A stretch of DNA of 64,000 bases from JAUREX01 sp964472135 (GCA_964472135.1 CAYYJB010000003.1:18069-82068); one strand, 5' to 3'. Shown: positions 8,653-18,266, counted from the stretch's first letter. Notes: generated by a model from the letters alone, not told the origin. A program made the numbers and translations.

Positions 8653-9036
8653 TCAGCCCAGCGGGCCGACCGCGCGCTCCTCGAGCTCGGCCGCCAGCGC
8701 CTCGGCGCGCGCGGCCAGCTCGGCGAGCGTCTCGGTCACCTCGGGCGGGATGACCGGCACCTCGATGCGCTCGGGCCGGGGCGGCGGGCGGTTGGCGAGT
8801 GCCGCCGCCTGCGCGCGCACCTGGCTCAGCTCCGCCTCCTGCGCGATGGCACGATCGGCGAGCACGAGTCCCGCCATCAGCATCATCGTGACATCGGGCA
8901 TCCGCCCGAGCGCCTTCGTCAGTTCGGCCGCCTCGGCATCGAGCATCCGCGCAGCCGCGATCAGCGCATCCTCGCCCCCCGGCTGGCAGGCGACGCGAAA
9001 GGCGCGCCCGCCGATGGTGATGTCAAGCTCAGCCAT
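8653..9036 (-). CDS. zapA: Cell division protein ZapA
   Basis: 127-residue ZapA-type protein that bundles FtsZ protofilaments at the Z-ring. The N-terminus (ELDITIGGRAFRVAC) and the helix LDAEAAELTKALGRMPDVTMMLMAGLVLAD fit the family, followed by a C-terminal coiled coil. It overlaps the upstream coiled-coil gene by 8 bases, implying coupled translation. In many proteobacteria the 6S RNA gene and a 5-formyl-THF cyclo-ligase follow zapA; here the convergent amidase follows directly with no space for them. Confidence 0.86.
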   Translation of the reverse strand: MAELDITIGGRAFRVACQPGGEDALIAAARMLDAEAAELTKALGRMPDVTMMLMAGLVLADRAIAQEAELSQVRAQAAALANRPPPRPERIEVPVIPPEVTETLAELAARAEALAAELEERAVGPLG

Positions 9037-9424
9037 GGGTCAGCCCCCCCGCGATCAGCGGCTTGAGTTCGGCGAGGATGCCGTCGAGTTCGGCGACCTC
9101 GGCCGCGCGGTCGGCGCGCAGCGCCTCGAGCTCGGCGCGCAGCGCCCGGTCGATGCTGCCCGGATCGACCGCGCCCTGCGCGATCTCTCCCTCGATCTGC
9201 GCGAGGCTCTCGCGCAGGCCGGCGTTCGCCGACCGCAGGCGCTGGTTCTCGCGCGTCAGCGCATCGATGCGCGCGAGCAACTCCGGATCGGGCGCCTGCG
9301 GCTCGGGGGCGGGTGCGGTCACGGGGGCGGGCGCATCGACGAGCGGGCCGAGGTGCTCGGCGCTGCGTGCGATGCGTTCCAGCGCCGCCGTGATGCGCCG
9401 TTCGTATCCTGCAATCTCACCCAT
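9029..9424 (-). CDS. Predicted coiled-coil protein upstream of zapA
   Basis: 131-residue acidic protein with no recognised enzyme motif. After a Pro/Ala-rich linker (about residues 30-45) come two helical heptad-rich stretches (roughly 45-80 and 95-120), with runs such as LLARIDALTRENQRLRSA. The start at 9424 gives an ordinary MGEIAGYERR opening; the frame continues open upstream but that part has no coding character. Translational overlap with zapA suggests a role as a divisome cofactor, analogous in layout to ZapB, although I see no clear ZapB homology. Confidence 0.68.
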   Translation of the reverse strand: MGEIAGYERRITAALERIARSAEHLGPLVDAPAPVTAPAPEPQAPDPELLARIDALTRENQRLRSANAGLRESLAQIEGEIAQGAVDPGSIDRALRAELEALRADRAAEVAELDGILAELKPLIAGGLTHG

Positions 9425-9558
9425 GCCGCGATCCCGATTGCGCGCCGGGCAGGCCGCGCCCACCCCGCGGGTTTCTTCCGCTGGCGCACTCTGCCATGCA
9501 AGGGCGCGCGACTTCAACACAAACGCGCATCCTGATGGCAAAGCACCGATGCGGACGC

Positions 9559-9586
9559 TTGCCAACGGCCCAAGGGCTGCTATGCA
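9559..9586 (+). promoter_or_regulatory. Candidate transketolase promoter
   Basis: TTGCCA at 9559-9564 and TATGCA at 9581-9586 are separated by 16 bases, in the divergent gap between the zapA-partner gene and tkt. The -10 match is weak (3 of 6). The start codon follows after about 32 bases. Confidence 0.3.
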
Positions 9587-9618
9587 CGACCCGCCCCGCC
9601 ATGCCAAGGAGCCACCCC

Positions 9619-11688
9619 GTGGATATCGAGACCCTGCGCACCCGCCACCCCGACCACTGGCAGATGGCCTGCGCGATCCGCGCGCTGGCGATGGATGCCG
9701 TTCAGGCCGCGAACTCGGGCCACCCCGGCATGCCGATGGGCATGGCCGATGTGGCGACCGTCCTCTATGCGCGCCACCTGCGCTTTGATGCCGCGTCGCC
9801 CGACTGGGCCGATCGCGACCGCTTCATCCTCTCGGCCGGGCACGGCTCTATGCTGCTCTATGCGCTTTTGCATCTGACGGGCCACGCCGACATGACGCTC
9901 GATCAGCTGCGCGCCTTTCGCCAGTTCGGATCGGCGACGGCGGGCCACCCCGAATTCGGCCACGCCAAGGGCATCGAGACGACGACCGGCCCGCTGGGGC
10001 AGGGGCTCGCCAATGCCGTGGGCTTCGCGATGGCCGAGGCCGCGCTGCGCGCCCGCTTCGGCGAGCATTTCGTGAACCACCGCACCTGGGTGATCGCGGG
10101 CGACGGCTGCCTGATGGAGGGCATCAGCCACGAGGCGATCGGCCTTGCCGGGATGCAGAAGCTCAACCGCCTGATCGTGCTGTGGGACAACAACGGCATC
10201 TCGATCGACGGCAAGGTGTCGCTGTCGGACACGACCGACCAGCGCGCGCGCTTCGCCGCCGCCGGCTGGCAGGTGCTGTCGTGCGACGGCCACGACCCCG
10301 ACGACATCGACCGCGCCCTGACCGCCGCCCGCGAGGCCGAGGCGCCGGTGCTGGTCGATTGCCGCACCCACATCGGCTTCGGCAGCCCGAAAAAGCAAGA
10401 TAGCGCCGCCGCCCACGGCTCACCCCTCGGGGCCGAGGAAATCGCCGCCGTGCGCGCGATCTACGGCTGGCCGCACGCCCCGTTCGAGATCCCGGCCCAG
10501 GTGCGGGCGCTCTGGCAGGCGGCGGGCACGCGCGGCGCCGCCGCCCGCGCCGAGTGGGAGGGGCGCATCGCCGCCGCCCAGCCCGGACGGCAGGCCGAAT
10601 TCGCCCGCGTCATGTCGGGCGAGGCGCCCCGCCGCCTTGCCGGCGCGATCCGCGCGCTGAAGCGCAAGCTTGCCGCCGAGACGCCCAAGGTCGCGACCCG
10701 CAAGGCCAGCGAGATGGCGCTGGCCGTCATCAACCCCGTCATGCCCGAGACGATCGGCGGTTCGGCCGACCTCACCGGGTCGAACAACACGCTGACGCCG
10801 GGCCTCGGCATCTATGGCCCCGACAACCGCAAGGGGCGCTATGTCCACTACGGCATCCGCGAACATGCGATGGCGGCGGCGATGAACGGGATAATGCTGC
10901 ACGGCGGCCTCAGGCCCTATGGCGGCACCTTCCTGTGCTTTGCGGATTATTCCCGCCCCGCGATCCGCCTCGCCGCGCTGATGAAGCAGCCCGTCATCCA
11001 TGTGATGACGCATGATTCGATCGGTCTGGGCGAGGATGGCCCGACCCACCAGCCGGTCGAGCATTTGGCAAGCCTGCGCGCCATGCCCAACCTTCTGGTC
11101 CTGCGCCCGGCCGACGCGATCGAGACGGCCGAGGCGTGGGAGGTGGCACTCGGCGCGCGCACGACGCCCTCCGTCATCGCGCTGTCGCGGCAGAACCTGC
11201 CCACGGTGCGCGCCAAGGCCATCGGCAAGAACCTGACCGCGCTCGGCGGCTATGTGCTGGCCGACGCCGAGGGCAAGCGGCAGGCTGTCCTGCTCGCGAC
11301 CGGCTCGGAGGTCGAGATCGCGCTCAAGGCCCGCGACATCCTGCAGGCCGAGGGGGTGGGCACGCGCGTCGTCTCGATGCCGTGCTGGGAGCTTTTCGAG
11401 GAGCAGCCACAGGAATACCGCGCCAAGGTGCTGCCGCGCGGTCCGGTGCGCGTCGCGGTCGAGGCCGCGATCCGCTTCGGCTGGGACCGCTGGCTCTTTG
11501 GCGAGGGCGGCCGGCGCGAGCGGTCGGGCTTTGTGGGCATGCATGATTTCGGCGCCTCGGCCCCGGCCGAGCGGCTCTATGCCGAGTTCGGGATCACCCC
11601 CGAGGCGGTGGCGCAGAAGGTGCGCGATCTGATCGCGCGCGAGGGATCGGGCGGCAAGGCGAAACCCGCCAAGGGCAAGCCCGCCTAG
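9619..11688 (+). CDS. tkt: Transketolase
   Basis: Thiamine-diphosphate enzyme of the pentose phosphate and Calvin-type sugar rearrangements. 689 residues from the GTG at 9619. This start was chosen because AAGGAG at 9606-9611 sits 7 bases before it; an ATG at 9601 lies upstream of that site and is poorly placed. The substrate His is in NSGHPGMPMG (H35), the ThDP-binding motif begins at G161-D162-G163 (GDGCLMEG) and closes with the DNNGIS segment. The pyrimidine domain and a C-terminal transketolase domain follow. A Gly/Lys/Pro-rich tail of about 15 residues ends the protein. The gene stands alone, with no gap, fba or cbb neighbour, and shares a CTAG stop with znuB. Confidence 0.95.
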   Translation: MDIETLRTRHPDHWQMACAIRALAMDAVQAANSGHPGMPMGMADVATVLYARHLRFDAASPDWADRDRFILSAGHGSMLLYALLHLTGHADMTLDQLRAFRQFGSATAGHPEFGHAKGIETTTGPLGQGLANAVGFAMAEAALRARFGEHFVNHRTWVIAGDGCLMEGISHEAIGLAGMQKLNRLIVLWDNNGISIDGKVSLSDTTDQRARFAAAGWQVLSCDGHDPDDIDRALTAAREAEAPVLVDCRTHIGFGSPKKQDSAAAHGSPLGAEEIAAVRAIYGWPHAPFEIPAQVRALWQAAGTRGAAARAEWEGRIAAAQPGRQAEFARVMSGEAPRRLAGAIRALKRKLAAETPKVATRKASEMALAVINPVMPETIGGSADLTGSNNTLTPGLGIYGPDNRKGRYVHYGIREHAMAAAMNGIMLHGGLRPYGGTFLCFADYSRPAIRLAALMKQPVIHVMTHDSIGLGEDGPTHQPVEHLASLRAMPNLLVLRPADAIETAEAWEVALGARTTPSVIALSRQNLPTVRAKAIGKNLTALGGYVLADAEGKRQAVLLATGSEVEIALKARDILQAEGVGTRVVSMPCWELFEEQPQEYRAKVLPRGPVRVAVEAAIRFGWDRWLFGEGGRRERSGFVGMHDFGASAPAERLYAEFGITPEAVAQKVRDLIAREGSGGKAKPAKGKPA

Positions 11689-12482
11689 CCCCGCCGCAGC
11701 GCCGCCGCCCCGACCGACAGCGCAAAGAGGCAGGCCGCGACCGCGACGATCGTCGGCCCCGCCGGCGTATCGAGGCGCCACGCCGCCGCCACCCCGCCGA
11801 GCGCCGAGGCCGCGCCGATCAGCGCGGCCCAGCCCGCCATCCGCTCGGGCGTCGTGGCGAGGGGCCGCGCTGCCGCCGCCGGAATGATGAGGAGCGCCGC
11901 GATCAGGAGCGCGCCCACCACCTTGATCGCGACCGCGACGACGAGCGCGAGCGCGAGCGTCAGCACCAGACGCTCGCGCACCGGGTCGATCCCCGAGGCC
12001 CGCGCGAGGTCGGGGCCGAGCGTCGCGGTCAGCGCGGCGTTCCACCGCCACAGCACCAGCCCCGCCGCCAGCGCCCCCCCGCCCCAGATCACCCCCAGAT
12101 CGGTGCGCGAGACCGCGAGGATGTCGCCGAAGAGATAGGCCATCGGATCGATCCGGACCGCGGGCAGGAACGACACCGCGACGAGGCCGAAGGCCAGCGC
12201 CGAATGCGCCGCGACGCCAAGCAGCGTGTCGGCCGCATGCCCCCGCCCGCCCAGCCCCGACACCATCGCCGCCATCGCGAGCGCGACCACCAGCGCGCCC
12301 GCGAACACCGGCAGGTCGAACGCGAGCGCGAGCGCCACGCCGAGGATCGAGGCATGCGCCGTCGCGTCGCCGAAATAGGCCATCCGCCGCCAGACCACGA
12401 AACAGCCGAGCGGCGCCGCCGCCAGCGCGACGCCCACGCCCGCCAGCGCCGCGCGCACGAGAAAGGAATCGAGCCCCGTCAT
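11685..12482 (-). CDS. znuB: Zinc ABC transporter permease ZnuB
   Basis: 265-residue integral membrane protein of the ABC-3 family with about eight hydrophobic segments, forming the channel of the ZnuABC high-affinity zinc importer. Its ATG overlaps the znuC stop by ATGA, and it is last in the zur-znuC-znuB transcript. Manganese/iron permeases of the same family look alike, but the Zur-type repressor and His-rich ZnuA next door point to zinc. Confidence 0.92.
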   Translation of the reverse strand: MTGLDSFLVRAALAGVGVALAAAPLGCFVVWRRMAYFGDATAHASILGVALALAFDLPVFAGALVVALAMAAMVSGLGGRGHAADTLLGVAAHSALAFGLVAVSFLPAVRIDPMAYLFGDILAVSRTDLGVIWGGGALAAGLVLWRWNAALTATLGPDLARASGIDPVRERLVLTLALALVVAVAIKVVGALLIAALLIIPAAAARPLATTPERMAGWAALIGAASALGGVAAAWRLDTPAGPTIVAVAACLFALSVGAAALRRG

Positions 12483-13270
12483 CCCCGCCCCCCGTCGGCC
12501 TCCGCGTGCGCGTGCGGGTGGTCGTGGCCGTGGTGATGGGTGTGCGCGTGGTCATGCGCGTGGTCGTGGTCGTGGTCATGGTCGTGGCGATAGAGCGCGA
12601 GCGCCCCGCCCGTCCCCGTCCCGAAGAGGGCGCGGTATTCCGGCGCGCTCGCGACCTGCTCGGGCCGCCCCTCGCAGCAGACATGACCGTTGAGGCACAC
12701 GACCCGGTCCGAGGCCGCCATCACGACATGCAGCTCGTGGCTGACCATCAGCACCGCCGCCCCGGTCGCGGCGCGCACCGCCTCGATCTGGCGATAGAAG
12801 GCCGCCGTGCCCGGCTGGTCGAGCCCCGCCGTCGGCTCGTCGAGGATCAGCAGCCCCGGCGCGCCGATGAGGGCGCGCGCCAGCAGCACGCGCTGCATCT
12901 GCCCCCCCGACAGCGCGCCGAGCTGCACGGCGCCAAGCCCCGCCACGCCCGCGCGCGCCAGCGCCTCGGCCGCCGCCCCGGGGGCGACGCGGCGCGGCAG
13001 CGACAGGAAGCGCGCGGCCGTCATGGGCAGGGTCGGATCGATCGCGAGGCTCTGGGGCACATAGCCGATGCCGAGGCCCGGCCGCAGCCGCACCTCGCCG
13101 CGCAGATGCGGCACCGCGCCGAGGATCGCGCGCAGAAGGGTGGATTTGCCCGACCCGTTGGGCCCCACGATCGTGACGATCTCGCCCGGCTCGACCCGCA
13201 GGTCGACCCCGTCGAGGATGAGCCGCCCGCCAAGGCGCACGGCCAGATCGCGCACCGCAAGCAGGGTCAT
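12479..13270 (-). CDS. znuC: Zinc ABC transporter ATPase ZnuC with histidine-rich C-terminus
   Basis: 263-residue ATPase that powers ZnuB. Walker A GPNGSGKST (36-44), signature LSGGQ (120-124), Walker B LLILDEP (140-146) and the switch His H178 are all present. The start at 13270 is fixed by an ATGA overlap with the zur stop. Residues 229-255 form a His tail with 15 His in 27 residues, mostly HD/HA pairs. ZnuC proteins commonly end near where this tail begins or carry shorter His-rich ends. A metal-sensing, buffering or chaperone-docking role for the cytoplasmic tail is an inference. Confidence 0.93.
   Translation of the reverse strand: MTLLAVRDLAVRLGGRLILDGVDLRVEPGEIVTIVGPNGSGKSTLLRAILGAVPHLRGEVRLRPGLGIGYVPQSLAIDPTLPMTAARFLSLPRRVAPGAAAEALARAGVAGLGAVQLGALSGGQMQRVLLARALIGAPGLLILDEPTAGLDQPGTAAFYRQIEAVRAATGAAVLMVSHELHVVMAASDRVVCLNGHVCCEGRPEQVASAPEYRALFGTGTGGALALYRHDHDHDHDHAHDHAHTHHHGHDHPHAHAEADGGRG
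12506..12586 (-). repeat. His-coding tandem repeat in znuC 3' end
   Basis: Low-complexity stretch encoding residues 229-255 of ZnuC, built from repeats of a GTGxxC-like hexamer on the + strand (CAY-GAY or CAY-GCN codon pairs). Such repeats can expand or contract by slippage, so the His number may vary between strains. Confidence 0.85.
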
Positions 13271-13749
13271 TCGGGCCGCGCCGCCCGGCATCCGGGGCAC
13301 AGCCCCTCGGCCTCGACCATCACCGACTCGAGGATGAAGCCCCCGTCGCGCAGGATGGGGCCAAAGAGGCGCGGCGCCTCTTGTGCCCGCGTCTCGGCGA
13401 CATGGCGGCAGCCGCGACAGATCAGGAACCCCGGCAGATGATCCTCGCCCGGCCGGGCGCAGGCGACGAAGGCATTGAGCCGCTCGATCCGGTGGACGAA
13501 GCCGAGCCGCACGAGGAATTCGAGCGCGCGATAGGCGACCGGCGGCTGGGCGGGCTGGCCCTCGGCGCGCAGTACCTCGAGCACCTCATAGGCGCCCATC
13601 GCGCGATGCTCGCCCAGCAGGATCTCGAGCACGCGGCGCCGGATCGGCGTCAGCTGCGCGCGCGTCTCGGCGCAATGGCGCTCTGCCGCCGCGATCGCGT
13701 CGGCGATGCAGCGTCCGTGGTCGTGCCGATCAAAGCCCGTGCCGTGCAT
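13267..13749 (-). CDS. zur: Fur-family zinc uptake regulator Zur
   Basis: 160-residue Fur-superfamily repressor. A winged-helix domain (about residues 33-95, with LTPIRRRVLEILL) is followed by a dimerisation/metal domain holding the structural zinc cysteines C111-x2-C114 and C151-x2-C154. The N-terminus is His/Cys-rich. The ATG at 13749 has a GGAAAGG site; the longer open frame from 13806 lacks one. Operon position ahead of znuCB and divergent from znuA identifies it as Zur rather than Fur or Mur. With zinc bound it should repress znuA and its own operon through the site near 13816. Confidence 0.93.
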   Translation of the reverse strand: MHGTGFDRHDHGRCIADAIAAAERHCAETRAQLTPIRRRVLEILLGEHRAMGAYEVLEVLRAEGQPAQPPVAYRALEFLVRLGFVHRIERLNAFVACARPGEDHLPGFLICRGCRHVAETRAQEAPRLFGPILRDGGFILESVMVEAEGLCPGCRAARPE

Positions 13750-13809
13750 CGCGCCCGCCTTTCCGCAACCCTCTTGATACGCCCGGCCCGATCGGTTAGC
13801 AAGCAATAT

Positions 13810-13822
13810 GTTATATCATAGC
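13810..13822. promoter_or_regulatory. Probable Zur operator between zur and znuA
   Basis: GTTATATCATAGC is an imperfect palindrome resembling the Zur consensus core GTTATAnTATAAC. It lies in a conspicuously AT-rich patch (13804-13825) of an otherwise GC-rich region, 11 bases before the znuA ATG and about 60 bases before the zur start. A loose -35-like TTGATA at 13774-13779 precedes it. One site between the divergent units could control both. Confidence 0.6.
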
Positions 13823-13833
13823 ATGAGGATCCC

Positions 13834-14886
13834 ATGCCCCGCGTCCTGCACCTCGCCGCCCCGTTCCTGCTGCTCGCCGCCCCCACCCTCGCCGAGGCGC
13901 CGCGCGTCGTCGCCGACATCGCGCCGGTGCAGGCGCTGGTGGCGCGGGTGATGGAGGGGTCCGGGGCGACCAGCGCGCTGATCGTGCCCATCGGCGCCTC
14001 GCCCCACGGCTTTGCGCTGCGCCCCTCGCAGGCGGCGGCGATCGAGGCGGCCGGGATCGTCGTCACCGTCGGCGCGGGGCTGACGCCCTGGCTCGACGAT
14101 CCGCTCGGGACCCTCGCGCCCGACGCGCGGCGGCTGACGCTGACCGAGGTTGCGGGCGTGACGCTGCTCGAGGCGCGCGACACGGTCCTGCTCGGCGGCG
14201 GCGCGCCGGAAGATGGCGGGCACGCGCATGAAGAAGGGCACGGGCATGAAGAAGGGCACGGGCACGGGCACGATGAAGGGCACGGGCACGATAAGGAACA
14301 CGGGCACGCCGAGGGCCACGACCACAAAGGCCACGAGCACGAGGGGCACGATCACGGCGGCCACGACCACGACGGCCACGATCACGGGCCGACCGACCCG
14401 CACGCCTGGCTCGACCCGCAGAACGCGCGGCTCTGGACCGATGCGATCGCGCAGGCGCTGGCCGAGGCCGACCCGGCGCAGGCCGCGCTCTATCTCGCCA
14501 ACGCCGAGGCCGCCCGGGCAGAGATCGCCGCGGCCGAGGCCGAGGCGGCGGCGATCCTCGCCCCGGTCGCGGGCCGGCCCTATGCGGTCTTTCACGACGC
14601 CTATCAGTATTTCGAGGCCCGATTCGGCGTCGCCCCCGTCGCGGCCATCGCGCTTGGCGACGCGGCCGATCCGGGGCCGCAGCGCGTGGCGGCGGTGCGC
14701 GACGCGGTCGCGGCGGCAGGCGTGCGCTGCATCTTCGCCGAACCGCAGATGAACCCGGCCCTGATCGCGACCGTGGCCGAGGGCAGCGGGGCGCGCGCAG
14801 GCACGATCGACCCGCTCGGGGGGGCGTCCTATCCCGACCTTCTGCGCGCGATCGCGCGCGACATGGCGGCCTGCCTCGGGGACTGA
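13834..14886 (+). CDS. znuA: Zinc-binding periplasmic protein ZnuA
   Basis: 350-residue periplasmic zinc-binding component (cluster A-I). A signal peptide covers about residues 1-20. Expected metal ligands are visible: H58 in SPHGF, H190 in DPHAW, the His in VFHDAYQYF and the Asp in GTIDPLGG. Between the first two ligands lies a disordered loop, residues 130-184, with 21 His among Gly/Glu/Asp. Such a loop is a known ZnuA feature, thought to help capture zinc or sense its level; this one is long. Divergent from zur with the operator between. Confidence 0.94.
   Translation: MPRVLHLAAPFLLLAAPTLAEAPRVVADIAPVQALVARVMEGSGATSALIVPIGASPHGFALRPSQAAAIEAAGIVVTVGAGLTPWLDDPLGTLAPDARRLTLTEVAGVTLLEARDTVLLGGGAPEDGGHAHEEGHGHEEGHGHGHDEGHGHDKEHGHAEGHDHKGHEHEGHDHGGHDHDGHDHGPTDPHAWLDPQNARLWTDAIAQALAEADPAQAALYLANAEAARAEIAAAEAEAAAILAPVAGRPYAVFHDAYQYFEARFGVAPVAAIALGDAADPGPQRVAAVRDAVAAAGVRCIFAEPQMNPALIATVAEGSGARAGTIDPLGGASYPDLLRAIARDMAACLGD
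14221..14385 (+). repeat. His-rich tandem repeat in znuA
   Basis: 165 bases of degenerate repeats based on GGGCAC and GGCCACGAC-like units, encoding residues 130-184. The repeat is protein-coding and in frame, and probably varies in length between strains. Confidence 0.88.
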
Positions 14887-14890
14887 CCGC

Positions 14891-15205
14891 TCAGCCCGGC
14901 TTACCCACGTTCTCGGCGAAGGCGACGTCGAACGCCGCCTTCTGCGCGTCGCTCGCGTCGCGCTGGTGCAGCGCGCGCCAGTCGTCATAGGGCATGCCAT
15001 AGACGATCTCGCGCGCTTCTTCCTTGCCCATGTCGATGCCGCGGGCGTTGGCTTCCTCCTGATACCAGCGCGACAGGCAGTTGCGGCAGAACCCCGCGAG
15101 GTTCATGAGGTCGATGTTCTGCACCTCTGGCCGGGCCTGCATCAGATGCCCGAGCAGCCGCCGATAGGTCGCGGCCTCAAGTTCCGTTCTCGTCCGATCG
15201 TCCAT
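14891..15205 (-). CDS. DUF1244 family protein
   Basis: 104-residue protein of the DUF1244 family, common in alphaproteobacteria and of unknown function. Recognised by the Cys-containing segment GFCRNCLSRWY and the C-terminal GMPYDDWRALHQ. The start at 15205 opens with MDDRTRTELE, as in the family; an upstream in-frame start would add 17 basic residues. The gene overlaps the end of the upstream amidohydrolase gene by 29 bases, so the two are cotranscribed. Confidence 0.85.
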   Translation of the reverse strand: MDDRTRTELEAATYRRLLGHLMQARPEVQNIDLMNLAGFCRNCLSRWYQEEANARGIDMGKEEAREIVYGMPYDDWRALHQRDASDAQKAAFDVAFAENVGKPG

Positions 15206-15953
15206 CCTCTGCCCCCGCTTCGGCGCGCGCAAGCGCCGCGACCATGATCGGCGCAAGCCGCGCCGCCCACCCTTCCTGCGCCGCCGGATCGGCGATCAGA
15301 TCCTGGCGCAGTTCGATCAGCGCATGAAGCCGCCCGGGCCCGAGCGCGTGCCGGTCGATCGCGTCTCCCGGCAGATGGCCCGAATAGGGCTCGTTGTCAC
15401 CGATACAAAGGTCGCCCTCGGCGCGCAGCAAGTCAAGCAGCGGATCGCTGAGGCGCCGGTCGGCGGCCGAGAGGATGCCGACATGCCAGGGCCGCGGATC
15501 GCGTCCGCGCAGGCAGGGGGTGAAGCTGTGGACCGCGACGATCACCCGGTCGGGGCGCGCGGCCGCCAGCGCCCCCAGCGCCGCGTGATAGGGCCTGTGC
15601 AGCAGATCGAGCCGCCGCGCGACCTCGGCGGCATCGGCGTGGCGGTTCGCGGGGATGATGGTGCCGTCATAGAGCCGCATCACCAGCGTCGGGTCATCCT
15701 CGCCCCGGTTGGGGTCGATCACGAGGCGCGAGAAATTGGCGAGGATCGCCGGCGCATCAAGCAGCCGGCCGAGCGCGCGCGCCAGCCCCGCCGCGCCGAT
15801 GTCATGGGCGATGTGGCGCGCCATCTCGGCCGGCGGAATGCCCAGATCGCCCCCCGCGACCTCGGGCGGCACGCGGTTCGTGGCATGATCGCAGGTCACG
15901 AGCCAGCGGCCCGGGCGCTCGGCGCCGTCGATCAGAAAGGGCGGGGCGGTCAT
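15177..15953 (-). CDS. N-formylglutamate amidohydrolase family protein
   Basis: 258-residue protein of the N-formylglutamate amidohydrolase family, related to zinc hydrolases that release glutamate in the histidine-degradation pathway. Motifs VTCDHATNRVPP near residue 20, VIDPNRG, VAVHSFTPC and GDNEPYSG are clear. There is no hut gene nearby, so a role in histidine catabolism is not supported by context; many Rhodobacterales carry such a stand-alone member next to DUF1244 and pyk. Confidence 0.85.
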   Translation of the reverse strand: MTAPPFLIDGAERPGRWLVTCDHATNRVPPEVAGGDLGIPPAEMARHIAHDIGAAGLARALGRLLDAPAILANFSRLVIDPNRGEDDPTLVMRLYDGTIIPANRHADAAEVARRLDLLHRPYHAALGALAAARPDRVIVAVHSFTPCLRGRDPRPWHVGILSAADRRLSDPLLDLLRAEGDLCIGDNEPYSGHLPGDAIDRHALGPGRLHALIELRQDLIADPAAQEGWAARLAPIMVAALARAEAGAEDGRSDENGT

Positions 15954-16028
15954 GCGCGCGTCGTCTCCTCGGCTGGGTTCCTACATCAGCGCACGGCGGC
16001 GCACCAGCATCGGCGGATGTGATCCTCG

Positions 16029-16057
16029 TTGCCCGTTAGCGCGAACACTGGCATAAG
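16029..16057 (+). promoter_or_regulatory. Candidate pyk promoter
   Basis: TTGCCC at 16029-16034 and CATAAG at 16052-16057 are spaced by 17 bases, about 47 bases before the pyk ATG, in the divergent gap with the amidohydrolase gene. The -10 matches 4 of 6. Confidence 0.42.
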
Positions 16058-16103
16058 GCTGGCGAACCGCCGCTCCCCCGCCGCGCCCCCCGCAAGGTAT
16101 CCC

Positions 16104-17549
<1,446 letters not shown>

Positions 17550-17565
17550 TTGCCCGCGCGGACCC

Positions 17566-17594
17566 TTGCCAAGCGCTCCCGGCGCGGGTAATGG
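17566..17594 (+). promoter_or_regulatory. Candidate rpmI-rplT promoter
   Basis: TTGCCA at 17566-17571 and TAATGG at 17589-17594 with a 17-base spacer, about 75 bases before rpmI. infC is not upstream here, so the ribosomal pair needs its own promoter, and the leader is long enough for L20-type autoregulation. I did not find a clear L20-binding fold. Confidence 0.4.
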
Positions 17595-17667
17595 CGCAGC
17601 TTCAACCGCGCGGCCGGCCGATGTGGCATGCCGAGTCGCGCGCGCACCACCCTGGAAGGAGATGGAA

Positions 17668-17868
17668 ATGCCCAAGATGAAGACCAAGTCGAGCGCCAAG
17701 AAGCGCTTTCGCATGACGGCGAACGGCCATGTCAAGGCCGGCCCGGCCGGCAAGCGGCACGGCATGATCAAGCGCACGCCGAAATTCATCCGCGACGCGC
17801 GCGGCACCATGATCCTGTCGGATCAGGACGCCAAGATCGTCAAGATCTACATGCCCTACGACCGCTGA
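17668..17868 (+). CDS. rpmI: 50S ribosomal protein L35
   Basis: 66-residue L35 with the family opening MPKMKTKSSAKKRF, many Lys/Arg, and the KRHGMIKRT segment. A GGAAGGAG site precedes the ATG at 17668; the frame is open upstream but noncoding in character. rplT follows after 12 bases. Confidence 0.96.
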   Translation: MPKMKTKSSAKKRFRMTANGHVKAGPAGKRHGMIKRTPKFIRDARGTMILSDQDAKIVKIYMPYDR

Positions 17869-17880
17869 GGAGCCCGAGCC

Positions 17881-18249
17881 ATGTCCCGCGTCAAATCCGG
17901 CACCGTCACCCATGCCGCCCACCGCAAGGTCATCAAGAAGGCCAAGGGCTATTACAGCGCCCGCTCGCGCAACTTCCGCACCGCGACGCAGGCCGTCGAC
18001 AAGGCCAACCAGTATGCGACCCGCGACCGCAAGGCGCGCAAGCGCAACTTCCGCGCGCTCTGGATCCAGCGGATCAACGCCGCCGTGCGCGCCTTCGATC
18101 CGGCCTTCACCTATTCGCGCCTGATCGCGGGCCTCGCCCGGGCGGGGATCGAGGTTGACCGCAAGGTGCTGGCCGATCTGGCCGTGCACGAGCCCGAGGC
18201 GTTCAACGCCATCGCCGAGCAGGCCCGCGCGGCCGCCGCCGCGGCCTGA
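17881..18249 (+). CDS. rplT: 50S ribosomal protein L20
   Basis: 122-residue L20, an early assembly protein binding 23S rRNA. The basic N-terminal helix (AHRKVIKKAKGYY), the QYATRDRKARKRNFR segment and the globular C-terminus (WIQRINAAVR, YSRLIAGL) are typical. A strong terminator follows, closing the rpmI-rplT unit before the EamA gene. Confidence 0.96.
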   Translation: MSRVKSGTVTHAAHRKVIKKAKGYYSARSRNFRTATQAVDKANQYATRDRKARKRNFRALWIQRINAAVRAFDPAFTYSRLIAGLARAGIEVDRKVLADLAVHEPEAFNAIAEQARAAAAAA

Positions 18250-18266
18250 GCAGGCCCCCCCATTCA

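Noticed and set aside
14221..14385. Regular short repeats suggesting a CRISPR or VNTR locus
   Set aside because: The repeats are in frame within znuA, encode the His loop and have no spacers.
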